A stretch of DNA of 64,000 nt from contig NZ_CP108518.1 in assembly GCF_035989885.1 (NCBI RefSeq), forward strand, positions 2,856,501-2,920,500, read 5' to 3'. Of the stretch, positions 56,107 to 64,000 are shown one piece after another (position 1 is the first letter of the stretch; every line of letters starts with the position of its first letter). The stretch is from Streptomyces sp. NBC_01232. GTDB taxonomy: Bacteria; Actinomycetota; Actinomycetes; Streptomycetales; Streptomycetaceae. Made by a program: the position numbers and the translations under genes. The notes beneath the pieces were generated by a model. The model did not search any database and was not told the DNA's origin. It saw only the letters and a list, made by a program, of their open reading frames with translations.

Positions 56107-56763
56107 TCAGTCGTCGTCGCCGAGCACCGGTTCCGGCAGCGTGCCGGCGTTGTGCTCCAGCAGCCGCCAGCCGCGCGCGCCCTCACCGAGGACGGACCAG
56201 CAGCAGTTGGAGAGCCCGCCGAGGCCCTCCCAGTTGTACGAGTCCAGGCCGAGCAGGCGCCCGATCGTCGTACGGATGGTGCCGCCGTGGCTGACCACGA
56301 CGAGGGTGCCGGACTCCGGCAGCCGGGCGGCGTGTTCCAGCACCACCGGCGCGGCGCGGTCGGCGACCTCGGTCTCCAGCTCACCGCCGCCGCGGCGGAC
56401 CGGTTCGCCGCGCTTCCACGCCGCGTACTGCTCGCCGTACTTGCCGAGGATCTCGTCGTGCGTGAGGCCCTGCCACTCGCCGGCGTACGTCTCGCGCAGC
56501 GCCGCGTCCCGCGTCACCGGCAGCCCGGTGATCGCGGCCAGCTCGGCAGCCGTGTCGGAGGCACGCCGGAGGTCGGAAGCCACGATGGCGTCCGGCTTCA
56601 GCGAGGCGAGCAGCCGTGCGGCGCGGCGCGCCTGCGCCACGCCCGCTTCGGTCAGCTCGATGTCCGTGGAGCCCTGGAAGCGGCGCTCCAGGTTCCACGA
56701 GGTCTGGCCGTGCCGCCAGAGGACGATCTTCCTGCCGGGTTTGCCCGAGGTGGTCGCGCTCAG
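56107..56763 (-). CDS. histidine phosphatase family protein with an apparent CTG start
   Basis: Phosphoglycerate-mutase-like phosphatase of about 218 residues. The catalytic motif VLWRHGQTSWN lies near residue 20, and later landmarks are ASDLRRASDTA, LRETYAGEWQG and the second catalytic histidine in VVSHGGTIR. From the in-frame TGA just upstream to this motif there is no ATG, GTG or TTG. The first possible start is CTG (56763-56761), overlapping the rsfS stop as CTGA, and GGTGATC, complementary to the 16S rRNA 3' end, precedes it. A start at the internal GTG (56640) would delete the catalytic motif. Coupled to rsfS. Confidence 0.85.
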   Translation of the reverse strand: MSATTSGKPGRKIVLWRHGQTSWNLERRFQGSTDIELTEAGVAQARRAARLLASLKPDAIVASDLRRASDTAAELAAITGLPVTRDAALRETYAGEWQGLTHDEILGKYGEQYAAWKRGEPVRRGGGELETEVADRAAPVVLEHAARLPESGTLVVVSHGGTIRTTIGRLLGLDSYNWEGLGGLSNCCWSVLGEGARGWRLLEHNAGTLPEPVLGDDD

Positions 56764-57206
56764 AACAGATCACCGTCCAGTTCGTCGTCGCCCGCCGCCT
56801 CGCGCAGCTTGGCGTGCTCCTCGGCCTTGCCGATGGTGAGCTTGGCGTCCTCGGGGAGCTCGATCTCGGGGCAGTCCTTCCACAGGCGCTCCAGCGCGTA
56901 GAAGACACGCTCCTCGCTGTGCTGGACGTGGACGACGATGTCGACGTAGTCGAGCAGGATCCAGCGGGCGTCGCGGTCGCCCTCGCGGCGCACCGGCTTG
57001 GCGCCGAGCTCCTTGAGCAGGCGCTCCTCGATCTCGTCGACGATCGACTTGACCTGGCGGTCGTTGGGCGCCGAGGCGAGCAGGAAGGCGTCGGTGATCG
57101 ACAGCACGTCGCTGACGTCGTACGCGATGATGTCGTGCGCGAGCCGGTCGGCCGCGGCCTGGGCGGCGGCGGTGATGAGCTCGATGGAGCGGTCCGTGGC
57201 GGTCAC
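56760..57206 (-). CDS. rsfS: ribosome silencing factor RsfS
   Basis: Binds uL14 and keeps ribosomal subunits apart under starvation. The 148-residue protein has the RsfS/YbeB fold: IAYDVSDVLSITDAFLLASAPNDRQVKSIVDEIEE, then RREGDRDARWILLDYVDIVVHVQ and EERVFYALERLWKDCP, with an acidic tail ending DDELDGDLF. The start is GTG (57206). It precedes the phosphatase and follows the LCP gene across a terminator. The operon with nadD and the LCP gene is usual in actinobacteria. Confidence 0.95.
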   Translation of the reverse strand: MTATDRSIELITAAAQAAADRLAHDIIAYDVSDVLSITDAFLLASAPNDRQVKSIVDEIEERLLKELGAKPVRREGDRDARWILLDYVDIVVHVQHSEERVFYALERLWKDCPEIELPEDAKLTIGKAEEHAKLREAAGDDELDGDLF

Positions 57207-57265
57207 TGGCCATGCTTTCGGGTTGGCGGGCAGATCCTTACAAGGGTCTCATGTACCGCCGACAC

Positions 57266-57293
57266 CGCCCGCGCGCAGCGTCGCGCGCGGGCG
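57266..57293 (-). terminator. terminator between the LCP gene and rsfS
   Basis: CGCCCGCGCG (57266-57275) pairs with CGCGCGGGCG (57284-57293) around an 8-nt loop, 75 bp past the LCP stop on the minus strand. Confidence 0.7.
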
Positions 57294-57307
57294 AATGCCT
57301 CCCTCGG

Positions 57308-57370
57308 AGCCGATCCGGAGCCGGTCAGCAGCCGATCCGGAGCCGGGTCAGGACCGGTCAGGACCGGTCA
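57308..57370. repeat. short direct repeats at the end of the LCP gene
   Basis: Two 22-bp copies of AGCCGATCCGGAGCCGG-type sequence (57308-57329 and 57330-57351, one-base difference) are followed by two copies of GGACCGGTCA. The last copy overlaps the LCP stop codon. Confidence 0.75.
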
Positions 57371-59077
57371 CGACGCCTTGTAGTCCTTGCCCAGGATCAC
57401 CACGACCTCCGCGTTCACCGCGTTCTCGGCCTTCTTCACGGCCGTCTCGGGCAGTCCCAGCGTCTTGGCGACCTCGATCGCACGGTCCCGCTGCGCATCG
57501 TCCTGGTAGGTGATCTGCGAGGTGGCCGCCGTTTTGTCGGCCTTGCCGCCGTCGACGAAGGCGTAGCCGCCGTTCATCAGCGCCGCCTTCGCCGCGATCT
57601 GCGCCTTCTCGTCACCGGTGGCGTCCTTCATTCCGACGCGCGGGGCCGCGCCGGGCTGCGCAGCGGCGCCGGATCCGCCCAGCACCTCCTTGACGACCTT
57701 CTTGTTCGCGTCGTCCGTGAGCGTGCCGTCCGGCTTCACCGCGAGGACGTCGGTGCGGTACGCCCCCACCTTGGCGTGCTCGCCGAGCCGGGAGAGCAGG
57801 GCCCCGAGGGTCTGCGCGTTCAGGGCCGGATCCAGGATCTGACCCATGCTCTCGACGGTCACGGCCGCCGCCTTCGGGTCGCTCGGAACCTTGCGCAGCA
57901 CCGCCTGGAGCACCTTGCCCACGCGTTCCATCTGCTTGGTCTCCGGTTCGCCCTCGCCGCGGAAGGTGGCGTAGGCGACGGCCATGGGGCCGCTCAGGCT
58001 CTGCTTCTGGCCCTGGGCCACGGCCGGGACCTTGGCCGCGTCGTCGGCCGGGACCGCCGTGTCGGTGTCGACCTCGATGCCGCCGACCAGCTCGACCAGG
58101 TTCTCCAGGAACGGGGTGTCAAGGCGCCAGGTGCCGCCGATGCTGGTGCCGAGCACGGAGTCGAGGGCTTCCCGGGTTCCGAGACCGCCTTCCTCGACCG
58201 ACTTGCCGAGCGCGATCGGCGTCCCGTCCTGGCCGGTCACGGAGAGGGTGTTCGGCAGCAGGACGGTGGCGCCCTGCTTGGTGGTCACGTTGTCGACGAG
58301 CAGCACCGAGGAGGTGCCGCCCTTCTTGGTGTTGTGCAGGTGGACGACGATCATGTCCCGCTTCTGCGCACCGGCGGCGGCCGTCGCGCCGGTCTTCTTC
58401 TCGCCGGGACCGTCGATGAAGGGCAGCTTGCCCGCGTACCAGAGGTAGCCGAGGCCGCCGACGACGAACAGTGCGAGGACGACGATCAGCGCCACCACCC
58501 GGTTGCGGCCGCGGCGGCGGGCCTCCTCGCGGCGCTCGGTGCGGCTCTCGGTGAATTTGAGCCAGTCGATGACGTCCTCGGAGTCCTCGTCCGGCTGGTC
58601 GATGAACGCGAACATCTCCGTGCGGTAGTCCCGGTCCGCCTCGGGTTCGCCGCCGGGCTCGGCGCCCGGTTCGCCGCCGGGGCGGCGCGGCTCGGGGACC
58701 CGGTCGGCCGGCCGCTCGGCGGGGGCCGGGGCCGGGGCTTCCGGGGCGTTCTGCTGCGGGATCCACTGCTGGGTCTGCTGCGTGTCGTACCCGTAGGCGG
58801 GTGCCTGGGTGTACTCCTGCTGCCCGTACTGCGGGGCGGCCGGCTGCTGCGGGTAGTACTGCTGCTGCGGCTGTTGCGGCTGCTGCTGGGGGTAGCCCCG
58901 GTAGTCGTAGCCGTACTGCTGCTGCTCGTACTGCTGCTCGTACTGCTGGGCGGCAGACGGAGCGGGCTGGGCGGGCTGCGCGGGCACCTGGCCGTACACC
59001 GGCCGCCCGTACGCGTCGTAGCCGACGAGCTGCTGCTCCTGGGCATACGGGTCGTACGGATCCTGTCGGTCGTTCAC
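57368..59077 (-). CDS. LCP family protein with LytR C-terminal domain
   Basis: LytR-CpsA-Psr family protein of 569 residues, a probable transferase that attaches wall polymers to peptidoglycan. The first 170 residues are a cytoplasmic, Gln/Tyr/Pro-rich low-complexity region. One transmembrane helix (VVALIVVLALFVVGGLGYLWYAG, near residue 205) leads to the extracellular LCP domain (RDMIVVHLHNTKKGG, SVLLVDNVTTKQGATVLLP, ERVGKVLQAVLRKV) and a LytR_C domain (PRVGMKDATGDEKAQIA to the end). The Arg/Asp pattern of the LCP site seems less canonical than usual, so catalytic activity is uncertain. It lies 23 bp after nadD. Confidence 0.85.
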   Translation of the reverse strand: MNDRQDPYDPYAQEQQLVGYDAYGRPVYGQVPAQPAQPAPSAAQQYEQQYEQQQYGYDYRGYPQQQPQQPQQQYYPQQPAAPQYGQQEYTQAPAYGYDTQQTQQWIPQQNAPEAPAPAPAERPADRVPEPRRPGGEPGAEPGGEPEADRDYRTEMFAFIDQPDEDSEDVIDWLKFTESRTERREEARRRGRNRVVALIVVLALFVVGGLGYLWYAGKLPFIDGPGEKKTGATAAAGAQKRDMIVVHLHNTKKGGTSSVLLVDNVTTKQGATVLLPNTLSVTGQDGTPIALGKSVEEGGLGTREALDSVLGTSIGGTWRLDTPFLENLVELVGGIEVDTDTAVPADDAAKVPAVAQGQKQSLSGPMAVAYATFRGEGEPETKQMERVGKVLQAVLRKVPSDPKAAAVTVESMGQILDPALNAQTLGALLSRLGEHAKVGAYRTDVLAVKPDGTLTDDANKKVVKEVLGGSGAAAQPGAAPRVGMKDATGDEKAQIAAKAALMNGGYAFVDGGKADKTAATSQITYQDDAQRDRAIEVAKTLGLPETAVKKAENAVNAEVVVILGKDYKAS

Positions 59078-59100
59078 CGCGGGCCCCTCTCTCCGGAAGC

Positions 59101-59718
59101 TCAGGCTCCCCGGTACAGCTCACGCTTGTCGATGTAACGCACGACACCATCCGGCACCAGGTACCAGACAGGATCCCCCTGGGCGACCCTCGCCCGGCAG
59201 TCGGTGGACGAGATCGCGAGCGCGGGGACCTCCACCAGGGAGACGCCGCCCTCCGGGAGCCCGTCGTCGGTGAGCACGTGGCCCGGCCGGGTGACTCCGA
59301 TGAAGTGGGAGAGCGAGAAGAGCTCGTCGGCGTTGCGCCAGGTCAGGATCTGCGCGAGCGCGTCGGCACCGGTGATGAAGAACAGGTCGGCGTCGTCGTT
59401 CTGTGCCTTCAGGTCCCGCAGGGTGTCGATGGTGTACGTCGGCCCGCCGCGGTCGATGTCGATGCGGCTCACCGAGAACTGCGGGTTCGATGCCGTGGCG
59501 ATGACCGTCATCAGGTAGCGGTCCTCGGCCGGTGACACGGCGCGCTGCGACTTCTGCCACGGCTCGCCGGTCGGCACGAACATCACCTCGTCGAGGTGGA
59601 AAAGGGCGGCCACCTCGCTGGCGGCCACCAGGTGTCCGTGATGGATCGGGTCGAATGTCCCGCCCATCACGCCGAGCCGGCGTTTGACCGGACCGGTAGG
59701 CATCTCCTGCTCTCCCAT
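59101..59718 (-). CDS. nadD: nicotinate-nucleotide adenylyltransferase
   Basis: Transfers AMP from ATP to nicotinate mononucleotide in NAD synthesis. The 205-residue protein has the nucleotidyltransferase motif [12 protein letters not shown] near residue 20, the [12 protein letters not shown] segment, the FITGADAL loop and the [13 protein letters not shown] end motif. The start is ATG at 59718 (MGEQEM); an ATG at 59703 with GGGAG upstream is an alternative. It leads the nadD-LCP-rsfS cluster. Confidence 0.95.
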   Translation of the reverse strand: MGEQEMPTGPVKRRLGVMGGTFDPIHHGHLVAASEVAALFHLDEVMFVPTGEPWQKSQRAVSPAEDRYLMTVIATASNPQFSVSRIDIDRGGPTYTIDTLRDLKAQNDDADLFFITGADALAQILTWRNADELFSLSHFIGVTRPGHVLTDDGLPEGGVSLVEVPALAISSTDCRARVAQGDPVWYLVPDGVVRYIDKRELYRGA

Positions 59719-59781
59719 GAGCGCAGAGCCTACTGGCCCGGCGGACGCTGCGGACGCTGCGGTCTCGGCGGGCTCAGTGGC

Positions 59782-59949
59782 TCAGCGGTCGCGGTTCAGG
59801 CGCGTGGTCACCCAGAGCATCAGCATGAGGATCACGAAGGCGGCGCCGCCGGTCAGGTACGGGTTGAGGCTGTCGTGGTTGCCGCCGTGCTGCTCGGCCC
59901 CCTCCGAGGCGAGGACGACCAGGTTGTGGGCGGTGGAGGAGAGGCTCAT
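59782..59949 (-). CDS. small single-pass membrane protein
   Basis: A 55-residue protein: a short N-terminus with SSTAHNLVVLASEGAEQHGGNH, then NPYLTGGAAFVILMLMLWVTT, one transmembrane helix, and a short basic C-terminus (RLNRDR). The ATG at 59949 has AGG-type signal upstream. Similar small proteins stand next to nadD in other streptomycetes; the function is unknown. Divergent from the M48 protease gene. Confidence 0.7.
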   Translation of the reverse strand: MSLSSTAHNLVVLASEGAEQHGGNHDSLNPYLTGGAAFVILMLMLWVTTRLNRDR

Positions 59950-60089
59950 CAGGCAGGTACCTATCGAGTCGGGGAGCGGACGGAGACTTCGCTCACATCG
60001 TATGCGGGGGCCTGGGGCACGCTCACGCAGACTCAGGCGTTGGAGAGGATAGACGCAGCGTCGAGCAGGTCGATCCAGGGGAGGGCGCA

Positions 60090-61178
60090 ATGACGGAAAC
60101 AGGCTTCGAGAAGGCACCGGCGCGGGACCGCAGGAGGTTTCCCGGTATTTCCTCGAGGGCGTACGAGCATCCGGCGGACCGCTCCGCGCTGGTGGCTCTG
60201 CGCAGGCTGAGCGGCTTCGACACCGTGTTCAAGGCCCTGAGCGGGCTGCTTCCGGAGCGGAGCCTGCGGCTGCTGTTCCTGTCGGAATCGGTGCGGGTGG
60301 GCGAGACGCAGTTCCCGCACCTGTACGCGATGCTGCGCGACGCCTGTTACATCCTGGACCTGGAGAAGGTCCCGCAGATGTACGTGCAGCAGGACCCGAA
60401 CCCCAATGCCATGTGCATCGGGCTGGACGAGCCGATCATCGTGGTGACCACGGGTCTCGTCGAGCTCCTCGACGAGGAGGAGATGCGGGCCGTGGTGGGC
60501 CACGAGGTGGGTCACGCGCTGTCGGGGCACGCGGTCTACCGCACGATCCTGCTGTTCCTGACCAACCTGGCGATGAAGATCGCGTGGATCCCGCTGGGCA
60601 ATGTGGCGATCATGACGATCGTGACCGCCCTGCGGGAGTGGTTCCGCAAGTCGGAGCTCTCGGCCGACCGGGCGGGGCTGCTCGTGGGGCAGGACGTGCA
60701 GGCCTCCATGCGCGGGCTGATGAAGATCGCGGGCGGCAACCACCTCCACGAGATGAACGTGGACGCCTTCCTCGCCCAGGCCGAGGAGTACGAGTCGAGC
60801 GGCGATCTGCGCGACTCCGTCCTGAAGATCCTCAACCTGCTGCCGCGGACCCACCCCTTCACGACGGTGCGGGCGGCCGAGCTGAAGAAGTGGGCGGAGA
60901 GCCGCGACCACCAGCGGATCATGGACGGTCACTACCCGCGGCGGGAGGACGACAAGGACACCTCGGTGACCGATTCCTTCCGGCAGTCCGCCGCGCACTA
61001 CGCCGACACGGTGCGCACCAGCAAGGACCCGCTGATGAAGCTCGTGGGCGACATCGCGGGCGGCGCGGGCGACCTGGGCGGCAAGCTCCGCGACAAGTTC
61101 ACCGGCGCCGGTGCCGGGGGCGGTTCCGGCGCAGGCACGGCGTCCGAGGGCAAGGGCGGGGCTACGGAGCAGGGCTGA
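60090..61178 (+). CDS. M48 family metallopeptidase
   Basis: A 362-residue HtpX-like zinc metalloprotease. The motif VVGHEVGHALSGHAVY carries two zinc histidines and the catalytic Glu, and the third ligand comes from SELSADRAGLLV. Two hydrophobic segments (ILLFLTNLAMKIAWIPLGNVA and a weaker one) suggest membrane association, with a Gly/Ala-rich C-terminal tail. The first 60 residues are soluble. Members cleave abnormal membrane proteins. The ATG at 60090 is clear. Its 3' end overlaps the convergent membrane-protein gene by 17 bp. Confidence 0.92.
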   Translation: MTETGFEKAPARDRRRFPGISSRAYEHPADRSALVALRRLSGFDTVFKALSGLLPERSLRLLFLSESVRVGETQFPHLYAMLRDACYILDLEKVPQMYVQQDPNPNAMCIGLDEPIIVVTTGLVELLDEEEMRAVVGHEVGHALSGHAVYRTILLFLTNLAMKIAWIPLGNVAIMTIVTALREWFRKSELSADRAGLLVGQDVQASMRGLMKIAGGNHLHEMNVDAFLAQAEEYESSGDLRDSVLKILNLLPRTHPFTTVRAAELKKWAESRDHQRIMDGHYPRREDDKDTSVTDSFRQSAAHYADTVRTSKDPLMKLVGDIAGGAGDLGGKLRDKFTGAGAGGGSGAGTASEGKGGATEQG

Positions 61179-62325
61179 CCGGGTCGGCCTGCGGGGCCGA
61201 CGGGGTCTGCGGGGCCGCGGGTGGTGCCAGTACGCCGCACAGCCCGGCCGTGCGGTGCGGCCGGCCGCTGGCGTACGGGTCGCTCGCGGCCGGGCCCACC
61301 GTGGTCGGGCCGGCTCCGGCCAGGAGCGGGCGGAAGGCCCCCGCCGGGTCGGCGGAGCAGTCCTGCGGCCCGGCCATCACATAGGCCGAGGCCAGCTCCA
61401 GCCGCCGGGCCCCCAGGTCGTCCCGGTCGAAGCGCAGCCGCAGCTCGCGCCGGACGGTGAAGAGCGAGGCGCCGTCCGCCGCGGCCGGGGACCCGGTGGC
61501 CGGGCGTACGGCGTACACGAAGGTGTGGTCGGTGGTGACCTCCAGCGTGTCCGGGGCCACCTCCTCGAAGGCCAGGGAGCCGCTCACCCGGACGCGTGAG
61601 TCGGCCATGACGGCGGTGGCCTGGTCGAAGCGGACCAGCCAGCCGGTGGCCGCGTGCCGGCCGTCACCGGAGGGCGAGGTCATGCTGCGGTCGAACTGCG
61701 CCAGCTGGTCGGGGTCGAGCAGGACGCGCACCGGGCGGGAAGCGGATCCGGCGAGGATGTCGGGGTCCAGCGAGGACTGCACGAGGTAGTCCTTGGCGAT
61801 GGACAGTGCGGCGACGACCTGGGCGTCGGTGAAGTGGTGCGTGCGGCGCACGGCGGGCAGGGTGATGCCGGCCGCCCCGACCCGGTAGTCGGCGGCGGGG
61901 CTCTTCGCGTACAGGTCGGCGGGTCGCCCGCCGGGCACGACGGTGGTCGGCGCGAGCGGGACCACCGTGCTGCTGAGCGCCTGTGCGGGTCCCCCGGGTG
62001 GAGGCACGTAGGGGTTGCGCAGCCCCATGTAGACGGCGACGGCGAAGGCCGTGGCGATGAGCAGCACGAGCAGCATGCCCTGCCGGGCGCCCCGGCCGGG
62101 GGTGCTGGTCCGGGACGCGGCGCCGTTGCCGGACCAGATGGAGCGGCTGCGTACCGCGCGGGCGTGCTCGCCCATGCGTTCCTGTGCGGAGTATTCCTGG
62201 AGCCGGGCAGCCCGGACGAAGTCCTCGTCGAACACCACCGACCGGTATTCGTCCGACCGGAATTCGTCGTCGCCCCCGCCCATGCCCTCGGGGGTGCTGT
62301 TGGGTGGATCTCCTGGCACGGCCAT
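61162..62325 (-). CDS. SCO2583-type membrane protein
   Basis: A 387-residue protein of a family named after its S. coelicolor member. The N-terminal cytoplasmic part has the motif SVVFDEDFVRAARLQEYSAQER, followed by one transmembrane helix (GMLLVLLIATAFAVAVYMGL, near residue 90) and a large extracellular domain (DYRVGAAGITLPAVRRTHHF, LDPDQLAQFDRSMT). It forms a block with the next gene, which shares the N-terminal motif, and with proA. Its role is not established here; by context it belongs to envelope or spore-wall biology. The ends of this gene and the M48 gene overlap by 17 bp. Confidence 0.8.
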   Translation of the reverse strand: MAVPGDPPNSTPEGMGGGDDEFRSDEYRSVVFDEDFVRAARLQEYSAQERMGEHARAVRSRSIWSGNGAASRTSTPGRGARQGMLLVLLIATAFAVAVYMGLRNPYVPPPGGPAQALSSTVVPLAPTTVVPGGRPADLYAKSPAADYRVGAAGITLPAVRRTHHFTDAQVVAALSIAKDYLVQSSLDPDILAGSASRPVRVLLDPDQLAQFDRSMTSPSGDGRHAATGWLVRFDQATAVMADSRVRVSGSLAFEEVAPDTLEVTTDHTFVYAVRPATGSPAAADGASLFTVRRELRLRFDRDDLGARRLELASAYVMAGPQDCSADPAGAFRPLLAGAGPTTVGPAASDPYASGRPHRTAGLCGVLAPPAAPQTPSAPQADPVSPAP

Positions 62326-62393
62326 CGCTTCTCCCCGCTGTCCCCGCTTCAGAGAAGCCCCCGGCTCCGGCGTACGCGAGTGGGGTCGTACCT

Positions 62394-62945
62394 TCAGGGT
62401 TGGCGAACGGAGGGGTACGTAAACGCGCCGACGCCGGTGACTTCGCTCCTGGGGGTGCTGGCGGGCGCCGGAGCGGGGTCCGCCTCGCCCGACGTACTGC
62501 GGTAGACGGCGCTGAAGGCGAGCGCGACCATCCCGAGCCCCATCACGAAGGCGAGCACCCAGGCGACGGGGCGCAGCCAGGGGGCGCGGCCGCGGTAGGG
62601 GCGCAGACTGCCGCCGTAGGCCCCGTACGGGCCGTCCGGGTAGCCGTGACCGTGCTCGTGGTCCCAGCCGTGGTCGTCGTCGTACCCGTCGGGGTGGCCG
62701 TAGCCGTAGCCGTCGTAGTCGTCGTCGCCCGTCCAGCCGCCCGGGACGGCACGGGCGGCTTCGGCCTCCGCGCGCGCTCGGTCGGCCGCCCGCTGGCGCT
62801 CGGCGGCGCTCGGTTCATGGATCTCGGCGTTCCGGACGAAGTCCTCGTCGAACACCACGGAGGCGAAGTCGTGATCCGCGCCTCCGCGGTCGTCGTCGGG
62901 CTCCCCGTCGTCCGGGAACGGCTTGCCCCCCACGTCGTCCGGCAC
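62394..62945 (-). CDS. SCO2584-type spore wall-associated protein
   Basis: A 183-residue protein named by similarity to an S. coelicolor protein reported in the spore wall synthesising complex (from memory). The N-terminal motif SVVFDEDFVRNAEIHEPSAAER matches that of the neighbouring gene. A Gly/Tyr/His/Asp-rich stretch (DYDGYGYGHPDGYDDDHGWD and beyond) is followed by one transmembrane helix (WVLAFVMGLGMVALAFSAVY) and a short Pro/Ala tail outside. The start is GTG at 62945. Co-directional with the SCO2583-type gene and downstream of proA. Confidence 0.75.
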   Translation of the reverse strand: MPDDVGGKPFPDDGEPDDDRGGADHDFASVVFDEDFVRNAEIHEPSAAERQRAADRARAEAEAARAVPGGWTGDDDYDGYGYGHPDGYDDDHGWDHEHGHGYPDGPYGAYGGSLRPYRGRAPWLRPVAWVLAFVMGLGMVALAFSAVYRSTSGEADPAPAPASTPRSEVTGVGAFTYPSVRQP

Positions 62946-63022
62946 AGGAACAGCCTAGACCTGGGGGGCCTCCTTGGGCAGGGTGTCCGCCGAATTCCGG
63001 CCACACCGCGCTCAGGGGTTGA

Positions 63023-64000
63023 CTACCGAATGTGACCGTCGCCGGTGACGATGTACTTGGTGGAGGTCAGCTCGGGAAGGCCCATCGGGCCCCTGGCGTG
63101 CAGCTTCTGGGTGGAAATGCCGATCTCGGCGCCGAAGCCGAACTGGCCACCGTCCGTGAACCGAGTGGATGCATTCACGGCGACGGTGGTCGAGTCGACC
63201 AGCTGGGTGAATCGGCGGGCGGCGGCCTGCGAGGTGGTGACGATCGCCTCGGTGTGACCGGAGGTCCAGCGGCGGATGTGGGTGACGGCATCGTCGAGGG
63301 AGTCCACGACGCCGGCGGCGATGTCGTAGGACAGGTACTCGGCGGCCCAGTCCTCGTCCGTGGCGGGCAGGGCGGTGACCTTGCCGCCCTCGGCGGCGGC
63401 GAGGACCCGTGCGTCGCCGTGGACGGTGACGCCGGCGTCGGCGAGCGCGTCGAGGGCGCGCGGCAGGAAGGCGTCGGCGATGTCGCGGTGCACGAGGAGG
63501 GTCTCGGCGGAGTTGCAGACGGAGGGCCGCTGGGCCTTGGAGTTGATGAGGATGTCCACGGCCATGTCCAGGTCGGCCCGGGCGTCGACGTAGACGTGGC
63601 AGTTGCCGGTACCGGTCTCGATGACCGGGACGGTGGATTCCTCGACCACGGTCTTGATGAGGGAGGCGCCACCGCGCGGGATGAGCACGTCGACGAGGCC
63701 GCGGGCGCGCATCAGCTCGCGGACGGAGTCTCGGGACTCGCCGGGGACGAGCTGGATCGCGTCGGCGGGCAGGCCGGCGCTCTCCACGGCGTCCCGCAGG
63801 ATGGCGACGAGCGCGGTGTTGGAGGAGTAGGCGGAGGAACTACCGCGCAGGAGAACCGCGTTGCCGGACTTGAGGCAGAGGGCGGCGGCGTCCACGGTGA
63901 CGTTCGGGCGGGCCTCGTAGATGATGCCGACGACGCCGAGCGGGACGCGGATCTGCCGGAGGTCGATGCCGTTGGGGAGGGTGTTGCCGCGGACGACCTC
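63023..64000 (-). CDS. proA: gamma-glutamyl phosphate reductase, N-terminus outside window
   Basis: Second enzyme of proline synthesis: NADPH-dependent reduction of glutamyl-5-phosphate. The frame runs from the window end to a TGA at 63023; about 325 residues are visible, with the N-terminal ~100 residues missing. Landmarks are [23 protein letters not shown], the catalytic Cys region [17 protein letters not shown], and the ending [18 protein letters not shown] typical of ProA. The gene probably starts a few hundred bases beyond 64000, usually next to proB. Confidence 0.95.
   Translation of the reverse strand, partial: EVVRGNTLPNGIDLRQIRVPLGVVGIIYEARPNVTVDAAALCLKSGNAVLLRGSSSAYSSNTALVAILRDAVESAGLPADAIQLVPGESRDSVRELMRARGLVDVLIPRGGASLIKTVVEESTVPVIETGTGNCHVYVDARADLDMAVDILINSKAQRPSVCNSAETLLVHRDIADAFLPRALDALADAGVTVHGDARVLAAAEGGKVTALPATDEDWAAEYLSYDIAAGVVDSLDDAVTHIRRWTSGHTEAIVTTSQAAARRFTQLVDSTTVAVNASTRFTDGGQFGFGAEIGISTQKLHARGPMGLPELTSTKYIVTGDGHIR

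Overview
The window is a high-GC actinobacterial chromosome segment, almost certainly from Streptomyces. Third codon positions are nearly all G or C, there are many GTG starts and GTGA/ATGA/TGATG overlaps, and the gene order (glyS, znuACB-zur, uppS, recO ... leuA ... era, ybeY, phoH ... dnaJ-hrcA, hemW ... lepA, rpsT, holA, comEC-comEA, leuS, rsfS, nadD ... proA) is the conserved core order known from S. coelicolor. I see no prophage, biosynthetic cluster or CRISPR array. The accessory material is small: a palindromic mini-element, an intein, a WxL-type surface-protein pair, a GlxA-type regulator with an MFS transporter, and Streptomyces-type intergenic palindromes.

Layout. 1-1.8 kb: end of an aldo/keto reductase, a TetR regulator with a palindrome over its promoter, and a membrane protein. 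1.9-6.5 kb: glyS, then the zinc-uptake operon znuA-znuC-znuB followed by zur; a Zur-box-like palindrome overlaps the znuA start. 6.5-12.7 kb: 49-bp palindromic element, YcxB-like protein, uppS, recO, nucleobase permease, zinc-ribbon/TerB protein, SDR. 12.8-14.9 kb: leuA with a four-leucine leader peptide and a pseudoknot-forming leader RNA. 14.9-18.5 kb: protealysin-like M4 protease and emfourin-like inhibitor, GNAT, SMI1/KNR4 protein, methyltransferase. 18.6-22 kb: era, in frame with an upstream WxL-interacting (DUF916-type) protein, and a WxL-like protein. 22-24.4 kb: GlxA-type regulator and MFS exporter, divergent. 24.6-29.3 kb: operon phoH (with a class 3 intein), ybeY, CNNM-type protein, YjbR protein, degenerate cytidine deaminase. 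29.4-34 kb: PfkB kinase, RNase Z, HIT protein, RsmE, nitronate monooxygenase. 34-39.3 kb: hrcA-dnaJ under CIRCE, metallo-hydrolase, DUF3097 protein, HemW. 39.5-43.5 kb: acyl-CoA ligase and lepA. 43.7-51.1 kb: rpsT, holA, YceI protein, comEC-comEA, DegV. 51.2-57.2 kb: membrane-anchored coiled-coil protein, leuS with a leader-peptide attenuator, two identical tRNA-Ala(GGC) genes, phosphatase with an apparent CTG start, rsfS. 57.4-64 kb: LCP protein, nadD, M48 protease, two related spore-wall-type membrane proteins, and the start-truncated proA.

Functional themes: RNA and ribosome maturation (era, ybeY, phoH, rnz, rsmE, lepA, rsfS, rpsT, two aminoacyl-tRNA synthetases, two tRNAs), zinc homeostasis, leucine-responsive control of both leucine synthesis and leucyl-tRNA charging, protein quality control (hrcA-dnaJ), DNA uptake and repair (comEA/EC, recO, holA), and envelope or spore-wall biology (uppS, LCP, SCO2583/2584-type proteins). 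The observations I rate most worth checking are the WxLIP-Era in-frame fusion, the class 3 intein in PhoH, the comEC frame without a stop codon, the CTG-started phosphatase, the palindromic element inserted in a shared CTAG stop, and the leuA and leuS leaders.
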